From NCBI RefSeq assembly GCF_018143015.1, contig NC_054755.1:8487124-8551123 (forward strand): a stretch of DNA of 64,000 bases, written 5' to 3'. The first letter of the stretch is position 1; each line of letters opens with the position of its first letter. This DNA is from Lytechinus variegatus. Taxonomy: Eukaryota; Echinodermata; Echinoidea; Temnopleuroida; Toxopneustidae. Below are positions 35,463-48,227 of this stretch, piece after piece. The position numbers were made by a program, and so were the translations under genes. A model generated the notes under the pieces. That model was not told the origin of the DNA. It made no database searches and was given only the letters and a program-made list of their open reading frames with translations.

Positions 35463-35922
35463 GAGAAGCAATACATTGGCGCCACCTTTTCCGACGGCGA
35501 CCTCGTCAACATTGAAATCCTCAGCAAGATTAAGGTTTTGAAATGCCATCATCACTTTATAAGGATCTCTTTCATAAAAACCTGTCATGAAGACTAATTG
35601 AATATCACTGATCATCTTGCATGAATTTCAGGTCAGGTGATGATCAAGGTCAATGGTCACTTTGGGTCGATGAACTGTGACCATGTTATGGTATCAACTT
35701 AAGAAACACATGCACTTAACCAATGTTATATAATAATGCAAGTATATGTCTCTATCGCATAAAAACTTACAAGTATCGGTAAATAGATGCTTAACATATC
35801 AGGTCACTGTGCGGAGGTCAAAGCTCATATGAGATCAACGAACTCGTTATTTATTATTAAATGAACGTTTTATGTGAAAATTTATTCATCTTGGTTGTTT
35901 CGAAAGTCGGCACTGCTGCTTA
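35463..35922 (+). mobile_element. Decayed DR1-array element
   Basis: TTGGCGCCACCTTTTCCGAC, TCAACATTGAAATCCTCAGC, TGATCAAGGTCAATGGTCAC and CGGCACTGCTGCTTAAG line up with the intact copies. None of its AGGTCA pairs is still perfect. Confidence 0.7.
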
Positions 35923-35933
35923 AGGCCTGGTCA

Positions 35934-36086
35934 CGCCGCCCGAGCGTTGTTGGGTGGTCGGAGAGAAAAAATCATCACCGCTCGGTACCGTTCACCATTT
36001 TCGATTTCGAATTTTTTCCCAATTTTGTGAGCGAAATTCGGCTGTCTCTCCCTATCGCTCCACGACCGCTCCAACAACGCTCGGGC
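35934..36086. mobile_element. Small TIR element (CCCGAGCGTTGTTGG ends)
   Basis: GCCCGAGCGTTGTTGGGTGG pairs with CCGCTCCAACAACGCTCGGGC. Non-coding, directly after the decayed DR1 copy. Confidence 0.7.
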
Positions 36087-36785
36087 ATTTATTATAATGC
36101 ATACGAGGCTGCCAGCGGTGTTCCACTTGTTTTATTTGGTTATCTTAAGATGTTTTTGTTTGGTTTTACGTCGGGTTTTTTAATGTTGATTTTTATAAAC
36201 AGGGTGACGGATGGAGGAAACTCTTGTGAATTATCGGTTTTTATGCGTCGTATAATGGCTTGATTAATCATTTTGCTATCGAGCAAACGAGCAAGTAAAT
36301 TAAAAGGAGAAAAAAAAGAGAGCAGAATCCATAGCATGTTTTACGTAAAACATGCTTTATAATTTATCATAAAATCCGTATCGTAGAAAATATCAGAAAC
36401 AAGTCCACCAATGACATGAATCTAAATTAAAATAGGGCACTTAGGGAGGGCGGAGCGGCCTGACCATCACAGACTATGTAGGCCTATACGATGTCTTATT
36501 GACCATGTTGACTGTGTGTTCTATATAAGTAGCTAGTCTTCAAAATAATATACCATTAGAGAAAACTATTAATGATACAGAAAAAATCTATAATTCCATT
36601 TGTATAGAGAACTAGAATGTTTTAAAGGGAAATCACTTGTTTAGCTATTTTTTTATAGTAATATTATCATAACGGAAATAATGTATTGAATAGGAAATAA
36701 TTGTATCATTATTCAAGTCGGCCTATGTCGCAAGTCTACAGTGGTCAGAGTGTTGGGTTATGGGTTAACAGACATAACTTTCTTA

Positions 36786-37031
36786 CACTCCAAAAACTAT
36801 GGTGTTGATTTAACACCAGGCAGGAATCTATATATGTCCACACCAGAGAAGTGTTAAACAACACCTGCAGTTTCGTTTTGGTCTGACAACAGATAGGTGT
36901 TTATACAACACCAATTAGTATCAAAACAGCATCGGTTTGATTCCAAACTGGTGTTGTTTCAATACTTCTCTGGTGTGGACATATATAGATTCCGGGCTGG
37001 TATTAAAACAACACCGGAGTTTTTTGCAGTG
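36786..37031. mobile_element. Small TIR element flanked by TA (mariner-like)
   Basis: Arms of ~80 bp from CACTCCAAAAACTATGGTG to the complement of CGGAGTTTTTTGCAGTG, sharing AATCTATATATGTCCACACC. TA stands at both borders (36784-36785 and 37032-37033). Confidence 0.8.
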
Positions 37032-38100
37032 TATTTTACATTAAATTTGATGAAAATTCTCGTAGTGTAATATGCTGAATTCAGCCTGAATCTAATATAA
37101 ATGTAATTTTAATAGTTAATACATCCATTACATTTTGACTAAAATACTCCTTTAATCTTAAGTTAGACCCAGGTTTGATTAACAGCTACACTTCACGACC
37201 ATCTATTGCCGAAAAAATTCAATACAAACATGACAAAATGATAAAAAGAACCGAAAAAAAGGCAGAAAAATGTTATGGAACATTTAAAAAATCAGTATTT
37301 CAGTGTATCTTTATTCCAAACTAAAGTACATAAATAGCTGGATATTACAGTAAAAATGAGTAATCAAATCATGGTAAGGCACATTCATTACAGTATGTAC
37401 AAGGAATCAAAAATTAAGAAAGCAATGTTACCAGACAGGCTAAATTTTACAAATTCTAAATACACTGCTAAAACCATAGAGGGGGTGGGGGATAATCACT
37501 TCTACTAAAAAAAAAATGCTGTGAGCTATAGCAGAGAATGAGAACATTTATATGATTATCCTTTCGGTGGTATTAAACTTTCCAATTTTTATAGTTTAAG
37601 ATTTTAATCAAGTCGGCGTGGTGTACGGAAAGATGCCAATATATTATATACCAACGAACGTTCAAGGCGTCAACACTTTGCAGAAACATTGCAATGTATT
37701 CTTACAACATGCAGATTAAAACGTTTGTAAAAATATATAAAGAAATAAACGACAATAGGATATTCATTGCGAAACCTTGATATTTCTATGGAGTCAATCA
37801 TGTCAGTTGTGACTATGAATGGCGCCAGGTGGGAGTCAGTTTTGTTCCGAGTCAATTAATTTGGTACTACTCGGTGTAGAAATTATGGATGGGCAAAATG
37901 AAAAACAAACAGTAGGATTAGACTGAACCTTATTGTGGGATGAAACCAAACAGGAAGATGACAGAGTGGCCGATTAGCGGATCAAACACGCAGTACCTTA
38001 TACACCTGTGATTTCGTTGGTTATGACATCTCATTTAGGATTGACTTGCCTTATATCAAAATACACCGGATTGTATCATTCACAAACACCTAATACCTTG

Positions 38101-38200
38101 ACGGATCCAGCTATCACCAATAGCGGGAGGGGGAGGAGCATTGCTTGCGGAATTTTCATCAAAATTTCCCCGATCGGCTGCTAAAAGCTGTTTTTATCCC
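38101..38200. mobile_element. Fragment of the GCGGATCCAG element family
   Basis: ACGGATCCAGCTATCACCAAT and TTCCCCGATCGGCTGCT match the left end of the 30961 element (GCCTTCGCCAATAG, TTCCCCGATCGGCCGCT). Confidence 0.65.
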
Positions 38201-38241
38201 GTATAATTCCCATTACCATTACTGCAGATTCTCTACAGTTT

Positions 38242-38422
38242 GCTATAAAAGGCTGTGTTGGTTGGGCGTTAGTTTTGGTTATTTTTTATGGGTAGTCATA
38301 AGGGCCAAAATTAAACGCCCGGTTTAGTGCAGTACAAGCTCCACTTTTATGACTGGCCCTTGTGGCTGCCCATAGAAATTCACCCGAAACTTACGCGCAA
38401 CTTAAACAGCCTTTTATAACGA
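38242..38422. mobile_element. Small TIR element (GCTATAAAAGGCTG ends)
   Basis: GCTATAAAAGGCTG and CAGCCTTTTATAACG face each other; the inner arms GGGCGTTAGTTTTGG and ACCCGAAACTTACGCGC also pair. Confidence 0.7.
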
Positions 38423-38429
38423 GCATTTT

Positions 38430-39403
38430 ATACGATATTTCCACAAAATACCTTGTAAGCAAACTAACAAAATACACATGTATTTTTTAAATCTTGTATT
38501 CAACATGCCACAGAAATAGAAAACATTAACCAACCGAACCAAAGAAGTTAAGCGATGGTTAGCGTTATTCTGCTACTGCTTGTTATTAAAAACATTCGTC
38601 GAATTCCAACATTTGCAATTACCAAAATAGATGAACGATTTTAGAAATGAGACTAAGAGAAAATACTGACTCAGACTTCATAATCTTAACGTTTATAAGG
38701 AACATTTTCCAATAAACAAGTAAACATAGAAGATTGACTAACACTGTAATTCCATGGTATTTCGTCATCGTTTTTACGAACCCTCAGTGGGATAGAAATA
38801 AATTTCTAGACGAAACATTCGTTTTTTGGATATAAAATATACATCATGACTACAATACATCAATATCGAAGGAATACCAAACAATGATTAGGGCTTCTTA
38901 GGACACTTGTGTTATGATTTATAACTACTTAATTAAATCGAATGCGAATTTAAAATTTGTTTTTCATGCATATTTTTAAGGGTGATATTTTAAATCTACG
39001 TTAAAATTTAACTTCACACAGGAATAAAAAGCATCGGAAACTTATTCCGATTATCTAATAATTAGTTGATTAGTCGAATCCATTACTACTCAACCGCACG
39101 AAAACTATTATTTTCTGTCTCGGTATCTGTCGATACAAATTAACGTTCTTCCGGCATGTGCAGTCTCAGTCAGCAACAAGCAATTTCGTTCCTCTAAAGT
39201 CTCTCATTTTGCCTCCGATTTGCCAGCTTCACTTTTTTCAGGCACATCTCACATCATAATTACCTCACGATCGATCTACCATTTCTTCTGTCTCTGTGTA
39301 GGATTACATTTGGTCTCATTACCATAATTACTGTTTATAAAGCGGATCGGACCCGGGGGATCGGAAATGTCTGTCCGTGTGATCAAAGCACCCGCGAGTT
39401 CGT
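38430..39403. other. 3' flank of the fibrinogen-related gene
   Basis: AT-rich DNA read on the - strand as 3' UTR and downstream sequence. No exon was seen. A possible - strand AATAAA lies at 37306-37311; nothing nearer is convincing. Confidence 0.35.
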
Positions 39404-42400
39404 TCAGTTACCGCGTTGGCGTTCGAGACGTTCTTGTCTGCGAGCACTGCGCGTTGCCTCGTCAACGTTCCGCCCGCGGTGTTCGTCCCGATTGACCATC
39501 CTCTCTTCCGTTTCTGACGTCATCGCACTCAGTGCGTTCTGCGAACGGATCATAATCCGGAAGGACTTGAGGCAGTAAGTATACTTGTGACCTTCCCACG
39601 TTCCCCAGTTCACTACCGCACCGTTCAGTCCACGGGCGTCTGCCCGGGCGAGCCAGCGACCGTTGGGATTGGCCTTGTTGCAGCCGCGGAACCAGAAACC
39701 GGCTTGGCGGAGGAAGGCACAGTTGCCGATAGAGAAATCGTGATCACGATCCTGTCGAAGTATGAAGGATAAACACATAAAACAAATTAACTTGGGAACT
39801 TTTTACGGTGATCGCTGAATCGCTATTACATGCCAGCCTAATAGAGCGTCTTTACTTCATTAAAAACAAAACAAAACTAAAACAAACTGGGAACTAAACT
39901 ATAATGGCCAGGGATGACAAAAACCATATTTTTTGTTAATTTCGATAGGCTAAATGATGCAGAAAGAGTGTTTTAGCATATATTAAATCTTTTGCAACAA
40001 ACAGTCATAATCAATGGGGAGCATATCGTTTGGAATATATCAGTTCCAGGGGTGTTGCAAGAAAATATTTGCAATCAATTGGAAATATTTTGTTACAATA
40101 ACAAAACAGGAAAAAAAATGCAGTAGTTAATCACATCACACTCCTTGTAACAAGAAACAGATCAGCTCCCATTCGCAATTTTGCAATTAATTACAAGATA
40201 TATTTTTTGATTACGGGACTGAAAATAGACTTGCAATGGTGCAAGTTTCTTGAAACGCCCCTAAGAGAGAAAAAAGGGGGGTGCCTTCAATGACTATCAA
40301 TGGAAAGTGACTGATCAATGTAAGGCCTTTTCACACGTGAATCCTGAATAGTCATTGTAATAATGATTGCGATTGTGATCATGACTGTGATTAGCGTTCG
40401 TAATTCTAATCATATTATAGTTTGCTTTCACACGTGCTAAATATTCGTCATTAGCCTTATCTTTCACTGGAATCATCACTCATTATTTAGGTGCTATAGT
40501 TGTTGTATTACGCAATGCTTCATTCTTAACCATGAAAAGAAAGCGGGGTAGACTTTTGAATTGACTTTTAAGTCTATTAAGGGGTTTAAAAGGGTTTTAA
40601 ATGGTTTTAAATCCCTTTAAAGCTCTTTTTTCTAGAAGCCAACTTGTGTATAGTAGCTCGTGTATTCGGACGATAGAGGTATTGGACCATTTGGACTTGT
40701 ATTGCTGTCCGCAGGTGTAGTAGATGACTAGATGTTCTAGCCATAAGATTGCCGGTTCTTTGAGCGTATTTCGGAAAACGGGAAAAGATGTCACCCTAAA
40801 TTTAAGTTCCTAAGTTCAATCCAATCACTACCATTGGTGAGTTGCAACTGATAATCATATTTAATACTTCTAAGACGTATCAATGTGATGATGTAAAAAG
40901 TTGTAAGAAAATATCGTTTAATCTTCAGTAAACATGGCAAGGACGTCAGTGAAAGTAGCCATAACGATGAATATAATTTTCAAAATAAATTTTTGCATGT
41001 AAATTTTGATTTTAAAGGAAGATGCATTTTGTATATTAAAACAGTGTGTTCTAGCTGTATCCATTACAACTAGGAATTAGTTATCACTCTCGTCATCCTC
41101 AAGAACGAGTAAATGTGTTGACAAACTCCTGTCATGACAAACAACAGCAAATCTTTCACAAATACATTTACATTTTCCGGCTGTTCCGGTTCACCAATTT
41201 TCGACAAAGACTTCTTAGTTGCAGGGGGGGGGATTGTCAATGCGTTTAACTCTGTTTTAAAATCCTCCGGACGTTGATGAGCGGGAACCCTCTATTATGC
41301 CAGGCTGAAACTTGCACGACTTTTGGCCACGATTTTGTCGTGGCAAGTCGTGCCATTTTGGGGGCACGAACGCCAGTTCACGACTAGTTTGTGCACTGGC
41401 ACGACTTGAGTCGTGCCAATGCGTGACACAAAATCGTGCAAGTGTCAGGCTGGCTTTACCCTTATACACGCTGTCAGGAACGGCACAAGACAGCGCCCTC
41501 TCTGGAAACGGTGTACAATTGTCAGTACATTTTCACTTTCTAATGGTATTCCACGTGTGATTTGTATCATTCGGCATACAGAAAAAAAAATGCGATCAGG
41601 GTTTCATGTCGTAAGCTTACCCTCGTAGAAAACTGCGTATTGTTATGATATGTCATGGCATCCCCGGCGTTGCCTCCCATGTACTGACCGAGGACCAACC
41701 GGAAGTTATCACTCGCATCGTTGATCCGGAAGCTGTTGTACTCTGCGTAACCCAGTTGATCATCCCAATCTGTGAATTCTGTAAATTGGGTAAATGAGAA
41801 TGAGTCAAAGTGATGATAATTTCTCGGTTATTTGTCTTGAACGTTGTATGATTCGAGCTTGCATATCATTAATTTTGATGTGACAATGTCAGGTGTCCTC
41901 AAGCCAGAGGAACCCGTTGAATGCTGAATTCGCCGGATGCCTGTCATTGGAATCGGGGTGGGTCAACCTTCAAGTGATCAACACAAAAGGAGTAATAGAG
42001 AAGAGATGGGAGAAGGAATAAAGGCGAGGAAGTTTATTGAAGAGAGAGAGAAAGTTGGGACGTAAACCTATCGTGGTTATCAGATATCCCATATTTCTGA
42101 GAAGAAAAATTACGTTATATTTATGTTCCCTTTCCGTTAGCACAGGCCTAATATACTTTAACAAATAAGTTCGGAATATCTTAATTATGGAACTCCATCA
42201 GGACACGAGACACCATTGTGATAGTCATTGGCGTAAATCCGGGGGGGGGGATATATATATACCCCCACACTTTTTTGGAGGGGGGGGGTGGAGTGTACAA
42301 ATATCCCCCAGTAAAATATTTGAATATCTGTCATAAACAACCATCATATTTTGGAATTTCTATTTGAAAATGCGATTGAAAACCAAAAAGTGGTTATTTT

Positions 42401-45400
42401 TGGTTTGCTCGCCTTGCTCGCTCATATTTTAGAATTACTGTCAGAAAATGCGATTAAAAACTTTAAAAATATCATATTTGGCTCTTTCGCTCGCTCGCAA
42501 AATAAATATTAAAAGGTTTGTAAGGGGGTCTGTGGGGGCCAGTGAGAGTGTGTGCTTATACGTAAGTGTGAGATCGACAGAAAAAAATAAAATCGTCAAA
42601 AAAGTCGATCATCCCCCCCCCCCCACTCCTCAGAGTGGATTTACGCCGGTGGTGATAGTCCTTACCGAATCTGATCATGAATCTTGTTTGTGAGGTGATG
42701 GCGTATATCATGGTGTTTCCGATCCAGAAATCAGCATCAAGGTAACCAAAGCCTTTGGTGTAGTCATCCCAACCTCGGTAGAAGTTCGTAGTCCCATTCT
42801 AGGAACAAAGGTGGATTGGGGAAAGCAATTGAAATTACTCTGTACTAGTTTTTGTCTCACCTGCGAAGCAAAGTGAGACTATAGGCGCCGCTTTTCCGAC
42901 GGCGGCGGCGGCGGCGGCGGCGGCGACGGCGGCGGCGGCGGCGGCGGCGTCAACATCAAATCTTAACCTGAGGTTAAGTTTTTGAAATGACATCATAACT
43001 TAGAAAGTATATGGACCTAGTTCATGAAACTTGGCCATAAGGTTAATCAAGTATTACTGAACATCCTATTAGAGTTTCATGTCACATGACCAAGGTCAAA
43101 GGTCATTTAGGGTCAATGAACTTAGACCATGTTGGAGGAATCAACATCGAAATCTTAACCTGTGGTTAAGTTTTTGAAATGTCATCATAACTTAGAAAAT
43201 ATATGGACCTAGTTCATGAAACTTGGACATAAGGTTAATCAAGTATCACTGAACATCCTGCATGAGTTTCACGTCACATGACCAAGGTCAAAGGTCATTT
43301 AGGGTCAATGAACTTTGGCAGAATTGGGGATATCTGTTGAATTCTCATCATAACTTCGAAAGTTTATGGATCTGATTCATGAAACTTGGACATAATAGTA
43401 ATCAAGCATCACTGAAAATTTTGTGCAAGTTTCAGGTCTCATGATTAAGGTCAAAGGTCATTTAGGGTCAATGAACTTTGGCCGAATCAGGGGTATCTGT
43501 TGAATTACCATCATAACTTTGATAGTTTATTGGTCTAGTTCATTAAACTTGGACATTAGAGTAATCGAGTATCACTGAACATCCTGTGCACGTTTCAGGT
43601 CACATGACCAAGGTCAAAGGTCAATGAACTTTGGCCGAATTGGGTGTATCTGTTGAATTACCATCATAACTTTGAAAGTTTATGGATCTGATTCATGAAA
43701 CTTGTACATAAGAGTAATCAAGTATCACTGAATATCCTGTTTGAGTTTCAGGTCACATGATCAAGGTCAAAGGTCATGTAAGGTCAATGAACTTTGGCCA
43801 TGTTGGGGTTTTTTGGTGAATCTCTGTAAGTTTATTGGTCTAGTTCATAAAAAGTGGACATAAGAGTAACCATGTATCACTGAACATCTTGTGCGAGTTA
43901 GAGTAGTATTCAAAGTCAGCACTGCTGCTATATTGAACCGCGTGATGCAGGTGAGACGGCCAGAGGCATTCCACTTGTTTATTTTTCGGTTTTCACACAA
44001 GCTATCTTGTTCCAAAGGTTTCATTCTCCTTTAAGATAATTATATCAGATGAAGGTTAAAATGCCATAAATTCGGTTTGTATGATTTACTTCTTTGGAGA
44101 CCTCTGCTTGCAAACTGGCAATTTCTTTTATTATGCTTGTCGAGAAGATCAGATTTTTTCAGAGCGAACGCAAAAGGTAACAAAATCTGTCAATGTTTTG
44201 CTAATATTTTCACCATTTGAGACATTACCTTCAAGAAAATGACCATACTGAGCAATTTTGGGTCCCTTTTTCTCTTGGTGATATCAGTTTTTGTCTCACC
44301 TGCGTAGCAGAGTGAGACTATAGGCGCCGCTTTTCCGACGGCAGCGGCGGCGGCGTCAACATCAAATCTTAACCTGAGGTTAAGTTTTTGAAATGACATC
44401 ATAACTTAGAAAGTATATGGGCCTAGTTCATGAAAGTTGGCCATAATGTTAATCAAGTATTAGTGAACATCCTATTAGAGTTTCATATCACATGACCAAG
44501 GTCAAAGGTCATTTAGGGTCAATGAACTTAGACCATGTTGGGGGAATCAACATCAAAATCTTAACCTGAGGTTAAGTTTTTGAAATGTCATCATAACTTA
44601 GAAAATATATGGACCTAGTTCATGAAACTTGGACATAAGGTTAATCAATTATCACTGAACATCCTGCATGAGTTTTATGTCACATGACCAAGGTCAAAGG
44701 TCATTTAGGGTCAATGAACTTTGGCCAATTTGGGGGTATCTGTTGAATTACCATCATAACTTTGAAAGTTTATTGGTCTAGTTCGTTAAACTTGGACATT
44801 AGAGTAATCAAGTATCACTAAACATCCTGCGTGTATTTCAGGTCACATGACCAAGGTCAAAGGTCAATGAACTTTGGCCGAATTGGGTGTATCTGTTGAA
44901 TTACCATCATAACTTTGAAAGTTTATGGATCTGATTCATGAATCTTTGACATAAGAGTAATCAAGTATCACTGAACATCCTGTGCGAGTTTTAAGTCACA
45001 TGATCAAGGTCAAAGGTCATGTAAGGCCAATGAACTTTGGCCATGTTGGGTTTTTTTTGTTGAATAACCATCATATCTCTGTAAGTTTATTGGTCTAGTT
45101 CATAAAAAGTGAACATAAGAGTAACCATATATCACTGAACATCTTGTGCGAGTTAGAGTAGTTTTCAAAGTCAGCACTGCTGCTATATTGAACCGCGTGA
45201 TGCAGGTGAGACGGCCAGAGGCATTCCACTTGTTGTGGTTAGGTGACATTCTGGTTTATTTCCAATTCGTCTAATGCCAATTCGTCCAATTGCTAACTCG
45301 TCTACTATCATTTGGTCTACCATCAGTTCGTCCACTGACCACATGGTCTACTTTCATTTACTCTAATGCCATGCTGTCTAATAACCAGTTGGTCCAATAG

Positions 45401-48086
45401 CCATTCAGTCCATATACCGTGTGGTCTAATTAAAAGTGTTAATTGTGCAAAATGAATGAAAGAAAAAGGGTTTTAGACCAACTGCTTATTAGACGAAATT
45501 GTAAAAGATGAACTGGTAATTAGGCGAAGTGATGATTGGACCAAATGGTTATTGTACCAAAATTATGGTTGTTAGACGAAAAGTTGATCGATGGAATGGC
45601 ATTAAACTAAATGAAGGTAGACTTTATGGTGAGTGGACGAGTTGGCAGTGGACGAATTGGCAATTTACCGACATTCTATATACATTCTCTAGGCCTACTA
45701 CTACTACAACATTTTCCAGAGCAACCAAAACGGTCTATCCCCCGATGAAGTTAACTAACCTGTCTGCGTTGTATGACCGTCCATCCGCCACCTTCTGTAG
45801 TCATGTCACAGAACAGCCGTATGTGTTTTCCTCGCCTGCCAGAACCCTCAAAGTTTTCTATGTAGTAAATGCCGTCTTCTGTGTAGCCTTTCTTCCTGAG
45901 ACACAGGCATCCGTCAAGGATACAGTTGTTAGGTTTCCCCTTGCCTTTGGGACGAGGGCGCTTTCCGTCGACCGTTCCACGCAGGGTTTTTAGGTCCATT
46001 AGCTCTTTGAAAATCTGTGTCGGAAAGTCAGATAAAAAATATGCAGCATTCTAATTATAACTTAATGATTATAGACGAAAATCTGCTGCAAAGCTAAAGA
46101 ATTAAGACAAACGTTTTTACAAAAACACTAATAACACGTTTTGAGTATCCATTTAATCCTAATAAGTTATTTGTGTTATTTAATGTGATATTGTGATATC
46201 AACCTGTTAATATTGCACAAAATGTGCCTTATGGATGTAAATGCGAATCATTATAAGATTATGCTCCCAGTGGGCGGTCTCGACATGCTTATTGTGATGT
46301 ATCAGCACAAGATCATAGATTCAAAGTCTTGCCGATGGCCGATTTCTACTACATCCTCAAATATACCTCCCAAATTCATGGAAATTATATGTAGGGAAAG
46401 GTGCGGTGAAATCTCGCAAACGACGAAACCGCAAAACGACTTTTGTTATTAAAGCTACCTGAACAAAAAGTGTCCATTGAGACAGCCTCTCCATTACTTC
46501 TGCCCTGACGTGGTGGTCCACACTGTCTCGATTGTTTACAAAACAAAATTAGAAACAAGAGAATTACCTTCCACCTTGGTTTGTTTAGGTCCCCACTGTG
46601 TCCATTCTGTGACGTCATGGTGTTCATGAAAGGTGACCTGTTTTTGCCGCCCTGTCGCTTTGGTTGATCCTCGGTACGGACCTGAGACGGGTCGGTACTA
46701 TCGCTTTCTTCTCCGTTGTCGGGGAACACATCGTCCGCACCGCCATCGCTGGAGCTATAGATGAGGTACGACCCGCCCTCAATCGTTGAAGTCATCGAAT
46801 GTTCAACAGGGAATTCGGTTGCGACTTCGATGACATCGGGGAAGTGTGCTGCACTCTGTCCGTCGTTTTCTGCTGGCGGGCTCGTGTCTTGAACTGTGTC
46901 ATCGCTGTTGATAGAGACACCGATGGCATCATCTGGTTCCCCTCCTTCATCTACAAGAAGAGCGCTGCTAATGCTGCTGCTACTGCTGCTGCTTCCTTGC
47001 CTCGTGCTGGTGATGGACGATGGTTTCTTAGGAGGGATTTCATCTTTATCGGGTTTCGTGTTCTGTGAGATGGCTGTTTCGTTCAAAGGCACCATGATGT
47101 GATCGGGTGCAAGCATATCTTCTTGAAACGGGTCATTGCGAGGTAGCGTAGCAGGATCGATGTACGGGATATTATGAGTCGTGTGTTGAGGTGTAACCTC
47201 TCGCAGCGGTGGCAGCGGTTGGTGAGGAACCAGCACCTCCTGGAGGTGAGGTTTATTATCGTTGGACATCTGTGAGGGGGCGCTGTTCATGTCCAATCCT
47301 GGAGTGCCCGGGTTTCCAAAGGACGACGACAGATCCTCTTCAATTGAATACTCATCCCCAATCTCCGGCTCGGCATTTTTGGAATCTGTGGAGGTTAGGA
47401 TGAGCAAAAATAAGTGGAGACAGTCGTTAGCCTTAATGGGAAAACAAGATCATAGGAAGTTGAAGGCGTAATGAAATGACAGGTTACTTTACGCATGATA
47501 TCATTCAAAACAGCTGACTGTTGACCTGATGTGATTTACAGAATAAATTGTAGATGTTTACATCCTCCATATAAACTGCTTCTGGCTTGTCTACGTCAGA
47601 CGATTCACCTACGTTGACAAAAGCAAATCATAGTGAATATGGTAAAAAAAAATGCATTCAATTGCGCAGCAATTTCTATGAGCACAGTAAATAGGACCTA
47701 TTATAACGTTGCTCCATCTATCAATACTGACATTTGTCATAAAAAAGCAACAATGTAAAAACTAGAACGAAGGCATGTTTTTGTTTTCATTACAAAATTT
47801 TCAACGAAATGAATTTGAGCAAATAGTTTAGCAAGAAAGATTGTTTATACATTCGTTGTCTAAATTCTGAGAAATTCTTATTAATTTGCGAAGTCGTTCA
47901 TGAGGGAGAATTGCAGTTGCAATTTTCATATCACCTGGGTAATTTCTTACGTAAAAAAAAACAATTTGTACTCAGAACTTCCTTCAATTGTAAAAAAAGA
48001 AAGAAATGTAGTAGTAGTAGCAGCTGTAGTAGTAGTAGTAATAGTAGAAGAATAAGTAGTAGTATGTAGTGGTAGTAGTAGTAGTA

Positions 48087-48126
<40 letters not shown>

Positions 48127-48191
48127 AAGTAGAAGTAGTAGTTGTAGAAGTAGTAGTAGAAGTAGTAGTAGTAATTGTAGTAGAAGTAGTA

Positions 48192-48227
<36 letters not shown>

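Noticed and set aside
47562..47608. Possible 47-nt exon (ESSDVDKPEAVYMED) on the - strand of the fibrinogen-related gene
   Set aside because: It has an AG before it and a GT after it and follows phase 1 from exon 50707-50629, but it would leave phase 0 where the acceptor at 47385 needs phase 1. Direct joining of 50629 to 47385 keeps the frame.
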